A stretch of DNA of 64,000 bases from an uncultured Cellulomonas sp. (lineage in GTDB: Bacteria > Actinomycetota > Actinomycetes > Actinomycetales > Cellulomonadaceae): NCBI RefSeq assembly GCF_947494015.1, contig NZ_CANLTL010000014.1, positions 62,001-126,000 of the forward strand, written 5' to 3'. The first letter of the stretch is position 1; every line of letters starts with the position of its first letter. The translations under genes and the position numbers were made by a program. Under the pieces are notes generated by a model, which was given only the letters and a program-made list of their open reading frames with translations, had not been told where the DNA came from and ran no database searches. Shown one piece after another: positions 44,164 to 53,315 of the stretch.

Positions 44164-46464
44164 ATGGGCGTCCCCGACGGCACCGGCCGACCCGCCACGT
44201 CGTCGGCCACGTCGCCGGGCGGTGCACGACCCCCCGGCACGCTGACCGGTCGTCGGCTGGCCTACGCCCGCTGGACGGTGCGCGCGCGCTGGTGGATCGT
44301 CGCGTCCTGGGCGCTCCTGCTCGGCGTCCTGTCGCTCGTCGCCCCCCGGCTCGAGCCGGGCGGCGACGACCTGTCACGCCTCATCCCGCAGGACCTGCCG
44401 GCGATCCAGGCCGAGCTGCGGTCCGTCGAGCTGTTCGGGTTCCCGCTGTCGAGCCGCACCGTGGTGGTGCAGCGCGACCCCGAGGGGATGTCGGTGTTCG
44501 CCCAGGCGGAGTCCGTGCTGGACGCCATCGCCGTCAACCAGACCACACCGACCCCGCCGCTCCTCGGGGCCTTGCCGGTGACCAACGCGCTGCCGCTCGC
44601 CGGTGCCGCGGAGCGTGACACGACCGTCCTGACCTACCTGTTCATGGACCCGGGGGCGGAGACGTTCGCCGGCCAGCTGCGCTCCGCCCGGGCCTACATC
44701 GCCGAGAACCTGGACCGGCCCGAGGACGCCGTCGTCGGCGTCGCCGGGTCCGTCCCGGCCCGTGCGGAGCAGGCCCGGATCGCGGGGGACGCGCTGCCCC
44801 GGCTGGAGCTGCTCACCGTGCTCGCGATCGTCGTCCTGGTCAGCCTGAACTTCCGGGCGGTGCTCGTGCCGGCGCTCGCGCTCGGCGCGTCCGCCGTGGC
44901 CTTTGGGCTGACCGTCCACCTGTCCCACGTGCTCAGCACCATCGTCGGGATCGGCGCCCCGGCCGAGCTCGAGCCGCTCATGGTGGCCCTGCTGCTCGGC
45001 GTGGTCACGGACTACACGGTGTTCTACGTGTCGTCCCTGCGCAGCAGCCTCGAGCGCGGCACGCCATGGGGCGACGCCGTGGTGGACTCGGTGGCGCGCT
45101 ACACCCCGATCATCGTGGCGGCCGGGGTGACCGTCGCCGCCGGCACGGCCGCGCTGCTCGCGGCCCAGTCGACGTTCTACCGCGCGTTCGGTCCCGCGAT
45201 GGCACTGGCCGTCCTGGTCGGGCTGGTGGTCTCGGTGACCCTGCTGCCCGCGCTCGTCGCCTGCATCGGGCCGCGGCTGCTCTGGCCGTACCGTCCGGCC
45301 GTGCGGTCCGGCACCGCGCCCACCCGACGGCGACGTCGCCTGGCGATCCCGCGGCCCGACGTCGTCGCCCACCTCACCCGGCGGCCGGTCGCGGCCGCCG
45401 TGCTGGCCGGATGCGTCGCGGTCCTCGGCCTGGCCTCGGTGCCGCTGACGAACATCGCCCTCGGCCTCGGCTTCACCAGCAGCCTGCCCGCCGACAACCC
45501 GGTCAGCCGCGCGTCCCAGGCCGGGGCCGCAGCGTTCGCCCCGGGGATCACGGCCCCCACGACCCTGCTCCTCGAGGCCGACGACGTGACCGCCGACCGC
45601 GACGCGCTGGCGCGCCTGCAGGCGATGGTGGAGCGGCAGCCCGGGGTCGCGGGGGTGGTCGGCCCGGCGCAACGGCCCGGGCTCACGGACGCCGAGCTCG
45701 GCGTCGTGCTGGCCCGCGGCGGGGACGCGGCGCGGATGCTCGTGGTGCTGGAGAACGAGCCGCTGGACGCCGCGGCCATCCGCGACCTGGCCGCGCTGAC
45801 CGAGCGCCTGCCCGAGCTGGCCGCCGACAGCGGCCTCGGCGAGGACGTCCGGATCAGCGTCGCCGGTGACACCGCACTGGCGCAGGGCGTCATCGGCAGC
45901 ACCGGTCACGACCTGCTGCGGATCGGTGTGGTCGCCGTCGTGGTGAACCTGCTGGTGCTGGTGGTGTTCCTGCGGGCGCTGGTGGCCCCGTTGTACCTGC
46001 TCGCGTCCAGCGTGCTGGCGCTGACCGCCTCCCTGGGCGTCACCGTCTGGGTGTTCATGGGCGTGCTCGGCCGCGAGAGCCTGACGTTCTACGTGCCGTT
46101 CGCGGCCGCGGTCCTGCTCGTCGCCCTCGGCTCGGACTACAACATCTTCGGGGTGGGCCACGTCTGGGACGAGGCCCGCCGCAGGCCGCTGCGCGACGCC
46201 ATCCGCACGGCGATGCCCGAGTCCACCCGCGCGATCACCACCGCCGGCGTGGTCCTCGCGGTGAGCTTCGGCATGCTCGGCACCATCCCGCTGGGTCCGT
46301 TCCAGGAGCTCGCGTTCGCGATGTTCGTCGGGATCCTCATCGACGTGCTGGTGGTCAGGTCGCTGCTGGTGCCGTGCCTGCTCACGCTGGTCGGGCCCGC
46401 CAGCGCCTGGCCCAGCCACCGGCTCCACCGGTCCGACGCCGGGGTGCCGCCCGGCACGGCGTGA
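44164..46464 (+). CDS. MMPL/RND-family transporter
   Basis: 766 aa from ATG 44164 (GGCGAGG upstream). Twelve helices in two repeats of six, each preceded by a large extracytoplasmic loop (residues about 65-215 and 430-565). YARWTVRARWWIVASWALLL starts helix 1; VTDYTVFYVSSLR and GSDYNIFGVGHVWDEARR are the conserved MMPL helix-4 segments with proton-relay residues (D and Y). MMPL proteins export lipids or hydrophobic compounds using the proton gradient. Substrate unknown. Confidence 0.92.
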   Translation: MGVPDGTGRPATSSATSPGGARPPGTLTGRRLAYARWTVRARWWIVASWALLLGVLSLVAPRLEPGGDDLSRLIPQDLPAIQAELRSVELFGFPLSSRTVVVQRDPEGMSVFAQAESVLDAIAVNQTTPTPPLLGALPVTNALPLAGAAERDTTVLTYLFMDPGAETFAGQLRSARAYIAENLDRPEDAVVGVAGSVPARAEQARIAGDALPRLELLTVLAIVVLVSLNFRAVLVPALALGASAVAFGLTVHLSHVLSTIVGIGAPAELEPLMVALLLGVVTDYTVFYVSSLRSSLERGTPWGDAVVDSVARYTPIIVAAGVTVAAGTAALLAAQSTFYRAFGPAMALAVLVGLVVSVTLLPALVACIGPRLLWPYRPAVRSGTAPTRRRRRLAIPRPDVVAHLTRRPVAAAVLAGCVAVLGLASVPLTNIALGLGFTSSLPADNPVSRASQAGAAAFAPGITAPTTLLLEADDVTADRDALARLQAMVERQPGVAGVVGPAQRPGLTDAELGVVLARGGDAARMLVVLENEPLDAAAIRDLAALTERLPELAADSGLGEDVRISVAGDTALAQGVIGSTGHDLLRIGVVAVVVNLLVLVVFLRALVAPLYLLASSVLALTASLGVTVWVFMGVLGRESLTFYVPFAAAVLLVALGSDYNIFGVGHVWDEARRRPLRDAIRTAMPESTRAITTAGVVLAVSFGMLGTIPLGPFQELAFAMFVGILIDVLVVRSLLVPCLLTLVGPASAWPSHRLHRSDAGVPPGTA

Positions 46465-46516
46465 CCCACCCGCGGCACGTCGCACCCGGCGTGCCCTGGA
46501 CCCCCGAGGAGGAGCG

Positions 46517-46981
46517 ATGACGGACCAGGACCGAGCACGACCGCGTCGCGGCGGCGGCCGCCTGCTGTGGCTGCTGCCGGTGGTGACCTTCGCGCTGGGC
46601 GTGCTGCTGGGCGGGCTCGGTGCCGGCGTCGGTGTGGAGGGCGACGTCGACGCCGGCGTCGGCCCGGCCGCGGGCGAGGTGACCGCGTCGCCCGACCCGT
46701 CGCCCGACCCCGTTCCGGGCGCTGCCGAGCCGCCGGAGCCGACCCCCGCGGCCCCCGACCCGTCACCGGCTCCGGGCGCCTCCGCGGGTGCGCCGGACCC
46801 GTGCCTCGAGGTCGCGCGGCAGGCCGAGCAGCTCGCCGCCATCGTGCGGGACGCCGCGGCCGCCGCCGGCCAGCTCGACGCCGCCCGGCTCAGCGACGTC
46901 GTCCGGCAGCTGGAGGAGTCGCAGCTGGACCTGGACGCGCTGTCCGAGCGGTGCCGGGTGGTGAGCGCGCGCGTCCCGTGA
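46517..46981 (+). CDS. Single-pass membrane protein with Pro-rich linker
   Basis: 154 aa from ATG 46517 (GAGGAGGAG upstream). Basic N-terminus, one helix (LLWLLPVVTFALGVLLGGLGAGVG), a Pro/Ala/Asp-rich linker (SPDPSPDPVPGAAEPPEP), then a C-terminal helical segment (LEVARQAEQLAAIVRDAAAA onward) with two cysteines near 101 and 147. Hypothetical protein common in actinobacteria; likely extracytoplasmic C-terminus. Confidence 0.75.
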   Translation: MTDQDRARPRRGGGRLLWLLPVVTFALGVLLGGLGAGVGVEGDVDAGVGPAAGEVTASPDPSPDPVPGAAEPPEPTPAAPDPSPAPGASAGAPDPCLEVARQAEQLAAIVRDAAAAAGQLDAARLSDVVRQLEESQLDLDALSERCRVVSARVP

Positions 46982-47067
46982 CGCGGGCCCGGTGGCGCTG
47001 GTGCGGGGCCGTGTGCGTCGGGACCAGGGAGACCGCCTGCGGGTGCCGGCCTGTGGGTGGGACGGTC

Positions 47068-47073
47068 TAACGT
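47068..47073 (+). promoter_or_regulatory. Putative -10 (TAACGT) of the GH13 gene
   Basis: TANNNT hexamer 29 nt before ATG 47103. No convincing -35 or operator is visible. Confidence 0.3.
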
Positions 47074-47102
47074 CAGTGCTGCCTGCGATGAAGGAGGCCC
47101 AC

Positions 47103-50100
47103 ATGATCCGCAGCAGGATGTCCCTGCGCCCCACGGCAACCCTCGTGGCGTCCGCCATGATCACCACCGCCCTGATAGCGGTCCCCACCACCGCGACCGC
47201 GTCGCACGGGCCCGGGCTCGACGGCGACGGAGCGGCGCTCGCCGAGCACTCGCTGCGCGCCCCGGTCACCGACGAGACGTTCTACTTCGTCATGGCCGAC
47301 CGGTTCGCCAACGGCGACCCGGCCAACGACACCGGAGGGCTCGGCGACGACCCGATGGTCTCCGGCTTCGACCCGACCCACCGGGGCTTCTACCAGGGCG
47401 GCGACCTGGCCGGGATCCTGGACAACCTCGACTACGTCGAGGGCCTCGGCACCACGTCGATCTGGCTGACGCCCAGCTTCAAGAACAAGGCCGTCCAGCC
47501 CGAGGACGCGTCGGCCGGCTACCACGGGTACTGGATCACCGACTTCACCCAGATCGACCCGCACCTGGGGACGAACGCCGAGCTGGCCGCCCTGGTCGAC
47601 GCGGCCCACGCACGGGGGATGAAGGTCTACTTCGACATCATCACCAACCACACCGCGGACGTGATCGGGTACGAGTCCGGCGCGCGGCAGCCGTACGTGA
47701 ACAAGGACGTCGAACCGTACCTGACCGCGGCGGGGGAGCCGTTCGACGACCGGGACTACGCCGGCACCGGCACCTTCCCGGCCCTCGACCCCGCGACGTC
47801 GTTCCCGTACGTCCCGGTGCTCGCGCCGGGGGAGGAGGACCTGAAGGTCCCGGCCTGGCTCAACGACCCGACGCTCTACCACAACCGCGGCGACACGACG
47901 TTCGTGGGGGAGGACGCCTACTACGGCGACTTCTTCGGCCTCGACGACCTGTTCACGGAGCACCCCACGGTCGTCGACGGGATGATCGACGTGTACGAGA
48001 CGTGGATCGCCGACTTCGGCATCGACGGCTTCCGCATCGACACGATGAAGCACGTCAACGACGAGTTCTGGCAGCGCTTCGGTCCTGAGGTGCTCGCGTT
48101 CGCCCACGACCAGGGCAAGGACGAGTTCTTCATGTTCGGCGAGGTGTTCGACACCTCTCGGCCGTTCACGTCGTCCTACACCACCCGCAACCAGATGCAG
48201 GCGGTGCTCGACTTCCCGTTCCAGGCGGCCGCGCGTGGGTTCGCCTCGCAGGGCGCCGGCGCGGCGTCGCTCGAGGCGTTCTTCGCCGGCGACGACTGGT
48301 ACACCGACGCCGACTCCAACGCCTACGGCCTGCCGACGTTCCTCGGCAACCACGACATGGGGCGCATCGGCTGGATGATCCAGGCCGACAACCCCGATGC
48401 CGGGGACGCCGAGTGGGTCGCCCGCGACCGCCTGGCGCACGAGCTGATGTACCTGTCCCGCGGCAACCCGGTCATCTACTACGGCGACGAGCAGGGGTTC
48501 ACCGGCAGCGGCGGTGACCAGGTGGCACGCCAGACCCTCTTCGCGAGCCAGGTGCCGGAGTACCTCGACGACGACCTGCTGGGTACCGACGCCACCCACG
48601 CCGAGGACAACTTCGACCCCACGCACCCGCTCTACGAGACGATCAGCACGCTCGCCGACGTCACCGCCGAGCACCCCGCGCTGCGCAACGGCGCGCACCA
48701 GAACCGCTACGCGAGCGACGGTGCGGGCATCTACGCCTTCTCCCGGATCGACCGCGAGGCGCAGCACGAGTACGTGGTCGCGCTCAACAACAGCGAGACG
48801 GCGCAGACCGCGACGGTGAGCACCTGGGTACCCGACGGTGCGTTCGATCTCGTCTACGGCGACACCGCGGCCTCGGTCCCCAGCACCGCGACCGGCGACC
48901 TCACCGTGACGGTGCCGCCGCTGTCCGCGGTGGTGTACCGGTCGACGGGGACCATCCCGGCGTCGGCGGCCGCGCCGACCATCACGCTCGCCCCGCCGGT
49001 GCCGTCGGAGCAGGCCCGGTCGCGGATGCACGTGGCCGCCGAGGTGGACGGTAACTCCTTCGTCGAGGTCACGTTCCAGGCACAGGTCGACGGTGGCGCG
49101 TGGCAGTCCATCGGGACGGACGACAACGCCCCGTACCAGGTCTTCCACGACGTCGCGGCGCTGCCCATCGGCACCCCGGTGAGCTACCGCGCCGTCGTGC
49201 TGGACAACGCCGGCCACACCGCGGTCAGCCCGGTGGCCGCCGCGCAGGCCCCGGTGCCGTCGGTCTCGATCACCACCCCGGCCGAGGGCGCCCTGGTCTC
49301 CGGCGCGGTGACGGTCGAGGCGTGGACGGACCCCGCCCGCACCACGCAGACCGTGACCCTGGAGCGCAGCCTCGACGGCACCACCTGGACGCCGCTGCGC
49401 ACGGACGACTCGCTGCCGGTGTTCCTGGCCGTCGACGACGTCTCCGGCTTCGCCGACGACACGCAGGTGCGGTACCGGGCGGTGCTCACCGAGGGCACCA
49501 CCACGGCGGTCAGCGACGTGCGGACCGTCACGGTCGGGACCGTCGCGCAGCCGGACGAGGTCTCCGTCCCGGGCAGCCTCAACACCGAGATGGGCTGCGA
49601 GGCCGACTGGGACCCGGCCTGCGACCAGGCGCAGATGACCCTCGACCCCGACGACGACCTGTGGAAGCTCACCGTGACGCTGCCGGCCGGCGACTACGAG
49701 TTCAAGGTCGCGCTGGACCGGGCCTGGGACGTCAACTACGGGGCCGGCGGAGCGCTCAACGGCAACAACCTCACGCTGTCGCTCACCGAGGAGTCGGTCG
49801 TGACGTTCGTCTACGACCACGCCACCCACCTCGTCACCACCGAGCTCGGGGACCCCGGCGAGCCGGTCCCGGACTTCGCCGACGTCACGCCGGCCGACAC
49901 CTTCTTCGCGGACATCCGGTGGATGGCCGAGCAGGGCCTCGCCCACGGGACCACGGTCGGCGACCAGGTGTTCTACTACCCGGCGTCCGCAGTCTCGCGG
50001 CAGGCGATGGCGGCATTCCTGTACCGCTACGCCGGGGACGACTGGGAGCCCCCGGCCGGCACCCGCACGTTCGCGGAGGTCGGACCGGAGCACCCCTTCT

Positions 50101-50438
50101 ACACCGAGATCGAGTGGATGGCGGCGGTCGGCCTGACCGAGGGGTACGCCGACGGGTCGTTCGGCAGCACTCGGCCGGTCTCGCGCCAGGCCATGGCCGC
50201 GTTCCTCCACCGGCTCGCCGGTGAGCCGGCGGTGCCCGGTGCGGCCTCGTTCACCGACGTCGGCGCCGGCCACCCGTTCGCCGACGCGATCGCGTGGGTC
50301 GAGGCCGCGGGGGTCGCCCAGGGGTACCCCGACGGGAGCTACGGTCCGGCGCGGTCCATCACCCGCCAGGCGATCGCGGCATTCCTGCACCGGTACGACG
50401 ACGTCGTCGCCGAGGTCGGTGTGGTCCCCGCAGGCTGA
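47103..50438 (+). CDS. Secreted GH13 alpha-amylase/pullulanase-like enzyme with SLH repeats
   Basis: 1111 aa from ATG 47103 with AAGGAGG. Signal peptide 1-34. GH13 barrel at about 55-540: region I DIITNH (178-183), region II DGFRIDTMKH with nucleophile D313, region III FMFGEVFD with acid E347, region IV FLGNHD with D418. Then an all-beta C domain, two Ig-like/Fn3-type modules (about 620-815), an X25-like starch-binding module (PGSLNTEMGCEADWDPACDQ onwards, about 820-915), and three S-layer-homology-type repeats (FADVTPADTFFADIRWMAEQ, then SRQAMAAFLYRYAG and so on). Hydrolyses alpha-glucans outside the cell while attached to the wall. The precise linkage specificity is not certain. Confidence 0.93.
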   Translation: MIRSRMSLRPTATLVASAMITTALIAVPTTATASHGPGLDGDGAALAEHSLRAPVTDETFYFVMADRFANGDPANDTGGLGDDPMVSGFDPTHRGFYQGGDLAGILDNLDYVEGLGTTSIWLTPSFKNKAVQPEDASAGYHGYWITDFTQIDPHLGTNAELAALVDAAHARGMKVYFDIITNHTADVIGYESGARQPYVNKDVEPYLTAAGEPFDDRDYAGTGTFPALDPATSFPYVPVLAPGEEDLKVPAWLNDPTLYHNRGDTTFVGEDAYYGDFFGLDDLFTEHPTVVDGMIDVYETWIADFGIDGFRIDTMKHVNDEFWQRFGPEVLAFAHDQGKDEFFMFGEVFDTSRPFTSSYTTRNQMQAVLDFPFQAAARGFASQGAGAASLEAFFAGDDWYTDADSNAYGLPTFLGNHDMGRIGWMIQADNPDAGDAEWVARDRLAHELMYLSRGNPVIYYGDEQGFTGSGGDQVARQTLFASQVPEYLDDDLLGTDATHAEDNFDPTHPLYETISTLADVTAEHPALRNGAHQNRYASDGAGIYAFSRIDREAQHEYVVALNNSETAQTATVSTWVPDGAFDLVYGDTAASVPSTATGDLTVTVPPLSAVVYRSTGTIPASAAAPTITLAPPVPSEQARSRMHVAAEVDGNSFVEVTFQAQVDGGAWQSIGTDDNAPYQVFHDVAALPIGTPVSYRAVVLDNAGHTAVSPVAAAQAPVPSVSITTPAEGALVSGAVTVEAWTDPARTTQTVTLERSLDGTTWTPLRTDDSLPVFLAVDDVSGFADDTQVRYRAVLTEGTTTAVSDVRTVTVGTVAQPDEVSVPGSLNTEMGCEADWDPACDQAQMTLDPDDDLWKLTVTLPAGDYEFKVALDRAWDVNYGAGGALNGNNLTLSLTEESVVTFVYDHATHLVTTELGDPGEPVPDFADVTPADTFFADIRWMAEQGLAHGTTVGDQVFYYPASAVSRQAMAAFLYRYAGDDWEPPAGTRTFAEVGPEHPFYTEIEWMAAVGLTEGYADGSFGSTRPVSRQAMAAFLHRLAGEPAVPGAASFTDVGAGHPFADAIAWVEAAGVAQGYPDGSYGPARSITRQAIAAFLHRYDDVVAEVGVVPAG

Positions 50439-50469
50439 CACAGCAGGGCACGCCCCCCGGGGCGTCCGG

Positions 50470-50500
50470 CGCGCCGGTGAGCTCCACGCTCACCGGCGCG
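50470..50500 (+). terminator. Intrinsic-type terminator hairpin after the GH13 gene
   Basis: Perfect 13-bp stem CGCGCCGGTGAGC / GCTCACCGGCGCG with a 5-nt loop, 32 nt after the stop. Confidence 0.7.
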
Positions 50501-50625
50501 TCGCGCGTCCGGCCCGGAGCGGCACCCGGCACGACCCGCACGAGCGCCCGGGGCCGACGTGCGCCCCGCGCCCGGGCCGCCCGCGGGACGAGAACGACGA
50601 GCACGTCGGCGCCGGATCTGCTGCG

Positions 50626-51681
50626 ATGCGCCCTGTGGACACCATCGCCCGCCTCCTCAGGCCTCGCGACGAGATCGGAGCCGCCCGGGTGCTCGCCGTC
50701 GCCCTCGTCCTGGCGATGGTGGCCACCGTCGGCTGGGAGGTCGTCGGGTGGCAGCAGGGCCGGCCCGGCTCGGACGCCGGCTCGGTCGCGAGCTCCCTGG
50801 TCGCGCTGGCGATCGTGGGCCTGCTGGCGGCGGTGCTGGTACGGGTGCCGCACCGGGTCCCCACCCTGGCCTGGCCGGTGGTCGCCGTCGTGCAGCCGCT
50901 CGCCACGGCCGCCACCGTGGTCGCCGCTCACGACGCCTCGGCCGGCGCGCAGTTCGGACTCGTCTACGCGGTCGTCTTCGCCGCCTCGCAGTTCGGCGGC
51001 GTCTTCGCCTGGTCCGTCACCGCTCTGGCCGTGTCCGCCGACGCCTGGATCGTGTTCTCGGTGCTCGACCCGGGCCCGGCGGCGTCCGACCTGTTGGTCG
51101 TCGCGTGTGCGCTGCCCATGATCACGCTGGTCCTCCAGCTCACCAACGCCCACCAGGACCGGTTGCGGGCCCGGCTCGACGAGCTCGCCGGGGCCGACTC
51201 GCTGACCGGGTTGACGGTCCGGCGGCGGCTGGTCGAGGCGGGCACCCGGGCCCTCGCCGCGGGTCGCCCCACCGGACTGCTCGTGGTGGACGTCGACCGG
51301 TTCAAGGAGCTGAACGACACGCACGGACATCCCGTCGGCGACCTCGTCCTGGTCCAGATCGCCGACCTCCTGCGCGCGTCGGCCGGCGACGACGACCTGG
51401 CGGCGCGCCTGGGCGGTGACGAGCTCGCCCTCCTCGTCCGCGGCGACCACGACGCGGTGCGGCGCCGCGCGCTGGACCTGCGCGACGCGGTGCGCGGTCA
51501 CCACTGGCGCCGGCCGGGGCTGGCTCCGACGGTGAGCGTCGGGTGGGTCACCGCGCACCCGGGATGGGGGTTCGGTGAGCTGTACGAGGCGGCCGACCGC
51601 GCCCTGTACGAGGCGAAGGCGCACGGGCGTGACCGCGTCGTCGGTGCGCCCGGGACCGTCGGCGGAGCAGGGCACCCGTAG
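50626..51681 (+). CDS. Membrane-anchored GGDEF protein
   Basis: 351 aa from ATG 50626. Five or six helices in the first 175 residues, then a GGDEF domain (about 185-340) with GADSLTGLTVRRRL, VDVDRFKELNDTHGHPVGD and the active-site loop GGDEL at 263-267, a conservative variant of GGDEF that may still make cyclic di-GMP. No inhibitory RxxD site is obvious. Together with the GGDEF-EAL protein at 54932 it suggests local c-di-GMP control of envelope functions (inference). Confidence 0.88.
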   Translation: MRPVDTIARLLRPRDEIGAARVLAVALVLAMVATVGWEVVGWQQGRPGSDAGSVASSLVALAIVGLLAAVLVRVPHRVPTLAWPVVAVVQPLATAATVVAAHDASAGAQFGLVYAVVFAASQFGGVFAWSVTALAVSADAWIVFSVLDPGPAASDLLVVACALPMITLVLQLTNAHQDRLRARLDELAGADSLTGLTVRRRLVEAGTRALAAGRPTGLLVVDVDRFKELNDTHGHPVGDLVLVQIADLLRASAGDDDLAARLGGDELALLVRGDHDAVRRRALDLRDAVRGHHWRRPGLAPTVSVGWVTAHPGWGFGELYEAADRALYEAKAHGRDRVVGAPGTVGGAGHP

Positions 51682-51729
51682 GCGCCGGCTCGCCCCACGG
51701 GGCCGGCGGACCACACCCGGCCCGCGGCG

Positions 51730-52164
51730 CTACCCGACGAGCAGGCAGAACGGGTGCCCCGCCGGATCGGCGAGCACGAACAGGGGCTCATCGGGATCGT
51801 GCGAGCGGTCGTGCACCAGGCGAGCTCCGAGCTGCTCGGCACGGGCACGCTGCCGAGCAAGCTCCTCGACCGTGGCGACCGTGAAGTCCATGTGCATCTG
51901 CATCGGCACCTGCTCGGACGGCCACGTCGGGGGTGTGGTGTCCCGCTTCTCCTGGACGGCCAGCACGCGCCTGCCGCCGTCGTCGACCAGGACGAGCCAG
52001 TCGGCGTCGTCCGGGCTGTCGTCGGCGGGCGGGGCGTCACCGTCCCGGTAGTGCAACCCGAGCAGCTGACGGTAGAACTCGGCCAGCCGCCGGCAGTCCT
52101 GCGCGTCGATCACCGTGTGCAGCAGGACGGGACGATCGGGCGCGACGCGCCGGTGCTCGGTCAC
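51730..52164 (-). CDS. VOC (glyoxalase/bleomycin-resistance) family protein
   Basis: 144 aa from GTG 52164. Two beta-alpha-beta-beta-beta units: LLHTVIDAQDCRRLAEFYRQLLG then VPMQMHMDFTVATVEELARQ with H residues in metal-ligand positions, ending EPLFVLADPAGHPFCLLVG. Typical of the VOC subgroup annotated as glyoxalase-like domain. Substrate unknown. Confidence 0.88.
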   Translation of the reverse strand: MTEHRRVAPDRPVLLHTVIDAQDCRRLAEFYRQLLGLHYRDGDAPPADDSPDDADWLVLVDDGGRRVLAVQEKRDTTPPTWPSEQVPMQMHMDFTVATVEELARQRARAEQLGARLVHDRSHDPDEPLFVLADPAGHPFCLLVG

Positions 52165-52228
52165 GGTTCACCGTACCGAGGTCCGCCGTCGCGGGGGCGG
52201 GCCGAGCCCGCGACGGGTGGTCCGGTCG

Positions 52229-52795
52229 GTGACCCTCACCCGGCGCACCCTCGCCGCTGCCGCCGCCGCCGCCGTCGTCCTCACCGCACTGCTTGCACCG
52301 GCGGGCTGCACGGGACTCGCCGGGTCACGGGGCGGCACCCGTCCCGTCGAGCGCACGGAGATCGCCGCGAGGTCGCAGCCGGCCGGGACCGCGCCCGAGC
52401 TGGTGTCCGTCCGCCAGATCGACGACCTCGACCTGGCGACGCAGTCGGGGGGAGGGGGAGCGGAGGCGGTCGTGCACACGAGCAGGCGCGGACCGGTCCG
52501 GGTGGCCGCCTGGTCGGCCCTGGTCGTCCTCGCCGGCGCGGGGTGCGCGGACGGGCAGAACATCTGCGTCACGAACGGCGGGCCGGCGGGAGTGACGGTG
52601 CGGCTCGGCGAGGGACCCGCCGACGAGGTCGGCCCCGACGGCGGCATGACCCTGCTCGGAGCGACCGGGTGCTACGGGCCGGTCGTCGTGGCCTTTCTCG
52701 GCGGCAGCGTGGTGGAGCTGGAGGGAACGATCTGCCCCGGCGAGGATCTGCGGATCGGCGACGGCACGGCCGAGATCGTGGGCGCCACCGGCTGA
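52229..52795 (+). CDS. Putative lipoprotein with two candidate signal regions
   Basis: 188 aa from GTG 52229, giving a signal TLAAAAAAAVVLTALLAPAGC with a near-lipobox cysteine. A second lipobox-like hydrophobic run (VAAWSALVVLAGAGC) lies around residues 92-107, and GTG 52472 or nearby codons could start a shorter lipoprotein of about 107 aa containing ICVTNGGPAGVTVRLGEGP. The C-terminal part looks like a small beta domain with two cysteines. Either start is possible. Family unknown. Confidence 0.55.
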   Translation: MTLTRRTLAAAAAAAVVLTALLAPAGCTGLAGSRGGTRPVERTEIAARSQPAGTAPELVSVRQIDDLDLATQSGGGGAEAVVHTSRRGPVRVAAWSALVVLAGAGCADGQNICVTNGGPAGVTVRLGEGPADEVGPDGGMTLLGATGCYGPVVVAFLGGSVVELEGTICPGEDLRIGDGTAEIVGATG

Positions 52796-52869
52796 CGGCC
52801 CACCGGACGGTCGCGATGCGCGCCTCCGACGCCCGCCGCGCCGTTCGGCCCGCCGTCGTGGCTCCGCTC

Positions 52870-52875
52870 TAGGGT
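52870..52875 (+). promoter_or_regulatory. Putative leaderless -10 (TAGGGT)
   Basis: Six nt upstream of ATG 52882, the spacing expected for a leaderless transcript. Confidence 0.35.
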
Positions 52876-52881
52876 GGTGGG

Positions 52882-53286
52882 ATGGACTCGACCTGGAGGG
52901 GTCACATGGGGGATCGCGCGGGACGAGCGGACGTCGCGGTCGACGTGTCGATGAGCTCGGGCGCCGGCATGGATCCGTCGGTCGGCGTCGCCGCGCCGAT
53001 CGGTGCGGTCAGCCGCAAGGACCTGCGACGGGCGGGTCGGACGTCGGTGCGGCAGGAGGGCGCGTCGGGCCTCGTGCTGGCCGCCGCGCTCCCGGGCAGC
53101 GTGCGCGTGCAGCGTCGACGTCCCGACGGGGCCTGGGAGACCCTCGAGACGCGGCGCGCCTCGCGTCTGGGTCGCACCCGCATGGACCTGCCCGGGGCAG
53201 CACACCCGCCGCGACCGGTCCGGGTCGTGTTCTCGCCGAAGAACGACAACATCCCGTCGTGGATCTCCCCGGAGATCCTCCGCTGA
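52882..53286 (+). CDS. Hypothetical protein
   Basis: 134 aa from ATG 52882, the start supported by the TAGGGT hexamer. No signal peptide or membrane helix. Central segment ALPGSVRVQRRRPDGAWETLET, then RASRLGRTRMDLPGAA, suggests a small beta-rich domain (Ig-like or PPC-like) reading like a substrate-facing module, but I do not recognise it. Confidence 0.6.
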   Translation: MDSTWRGHMGDRAGRADVAVDVSMSSGAGMDPSVGVAAPIGAVSRKDLRRAGRTSVRQEGASGLVLAAALPGSVRVQRRRPDGAWETLETRRASRLGRTRMDLPGAAHPPRPVRVVFSPKNDNIPSWISPEILR

Positions 53287-53315
53287 CGGTCTGCCGTCCG
53301 GCCGGCCGCGTCGTC

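Noticed and set aside
47837-47850. GGACCTGAAGGTCC palindrome
   Set aside because: It lies inside the GH13 coding sequence, does not match the box phasing and has no promoter context.
47073-50441. Very long open frame antisense to the GH13 gene
   Set aside because: Arises from high GC and codon bias on the other strand; the translation is low-complexity and has no domains.
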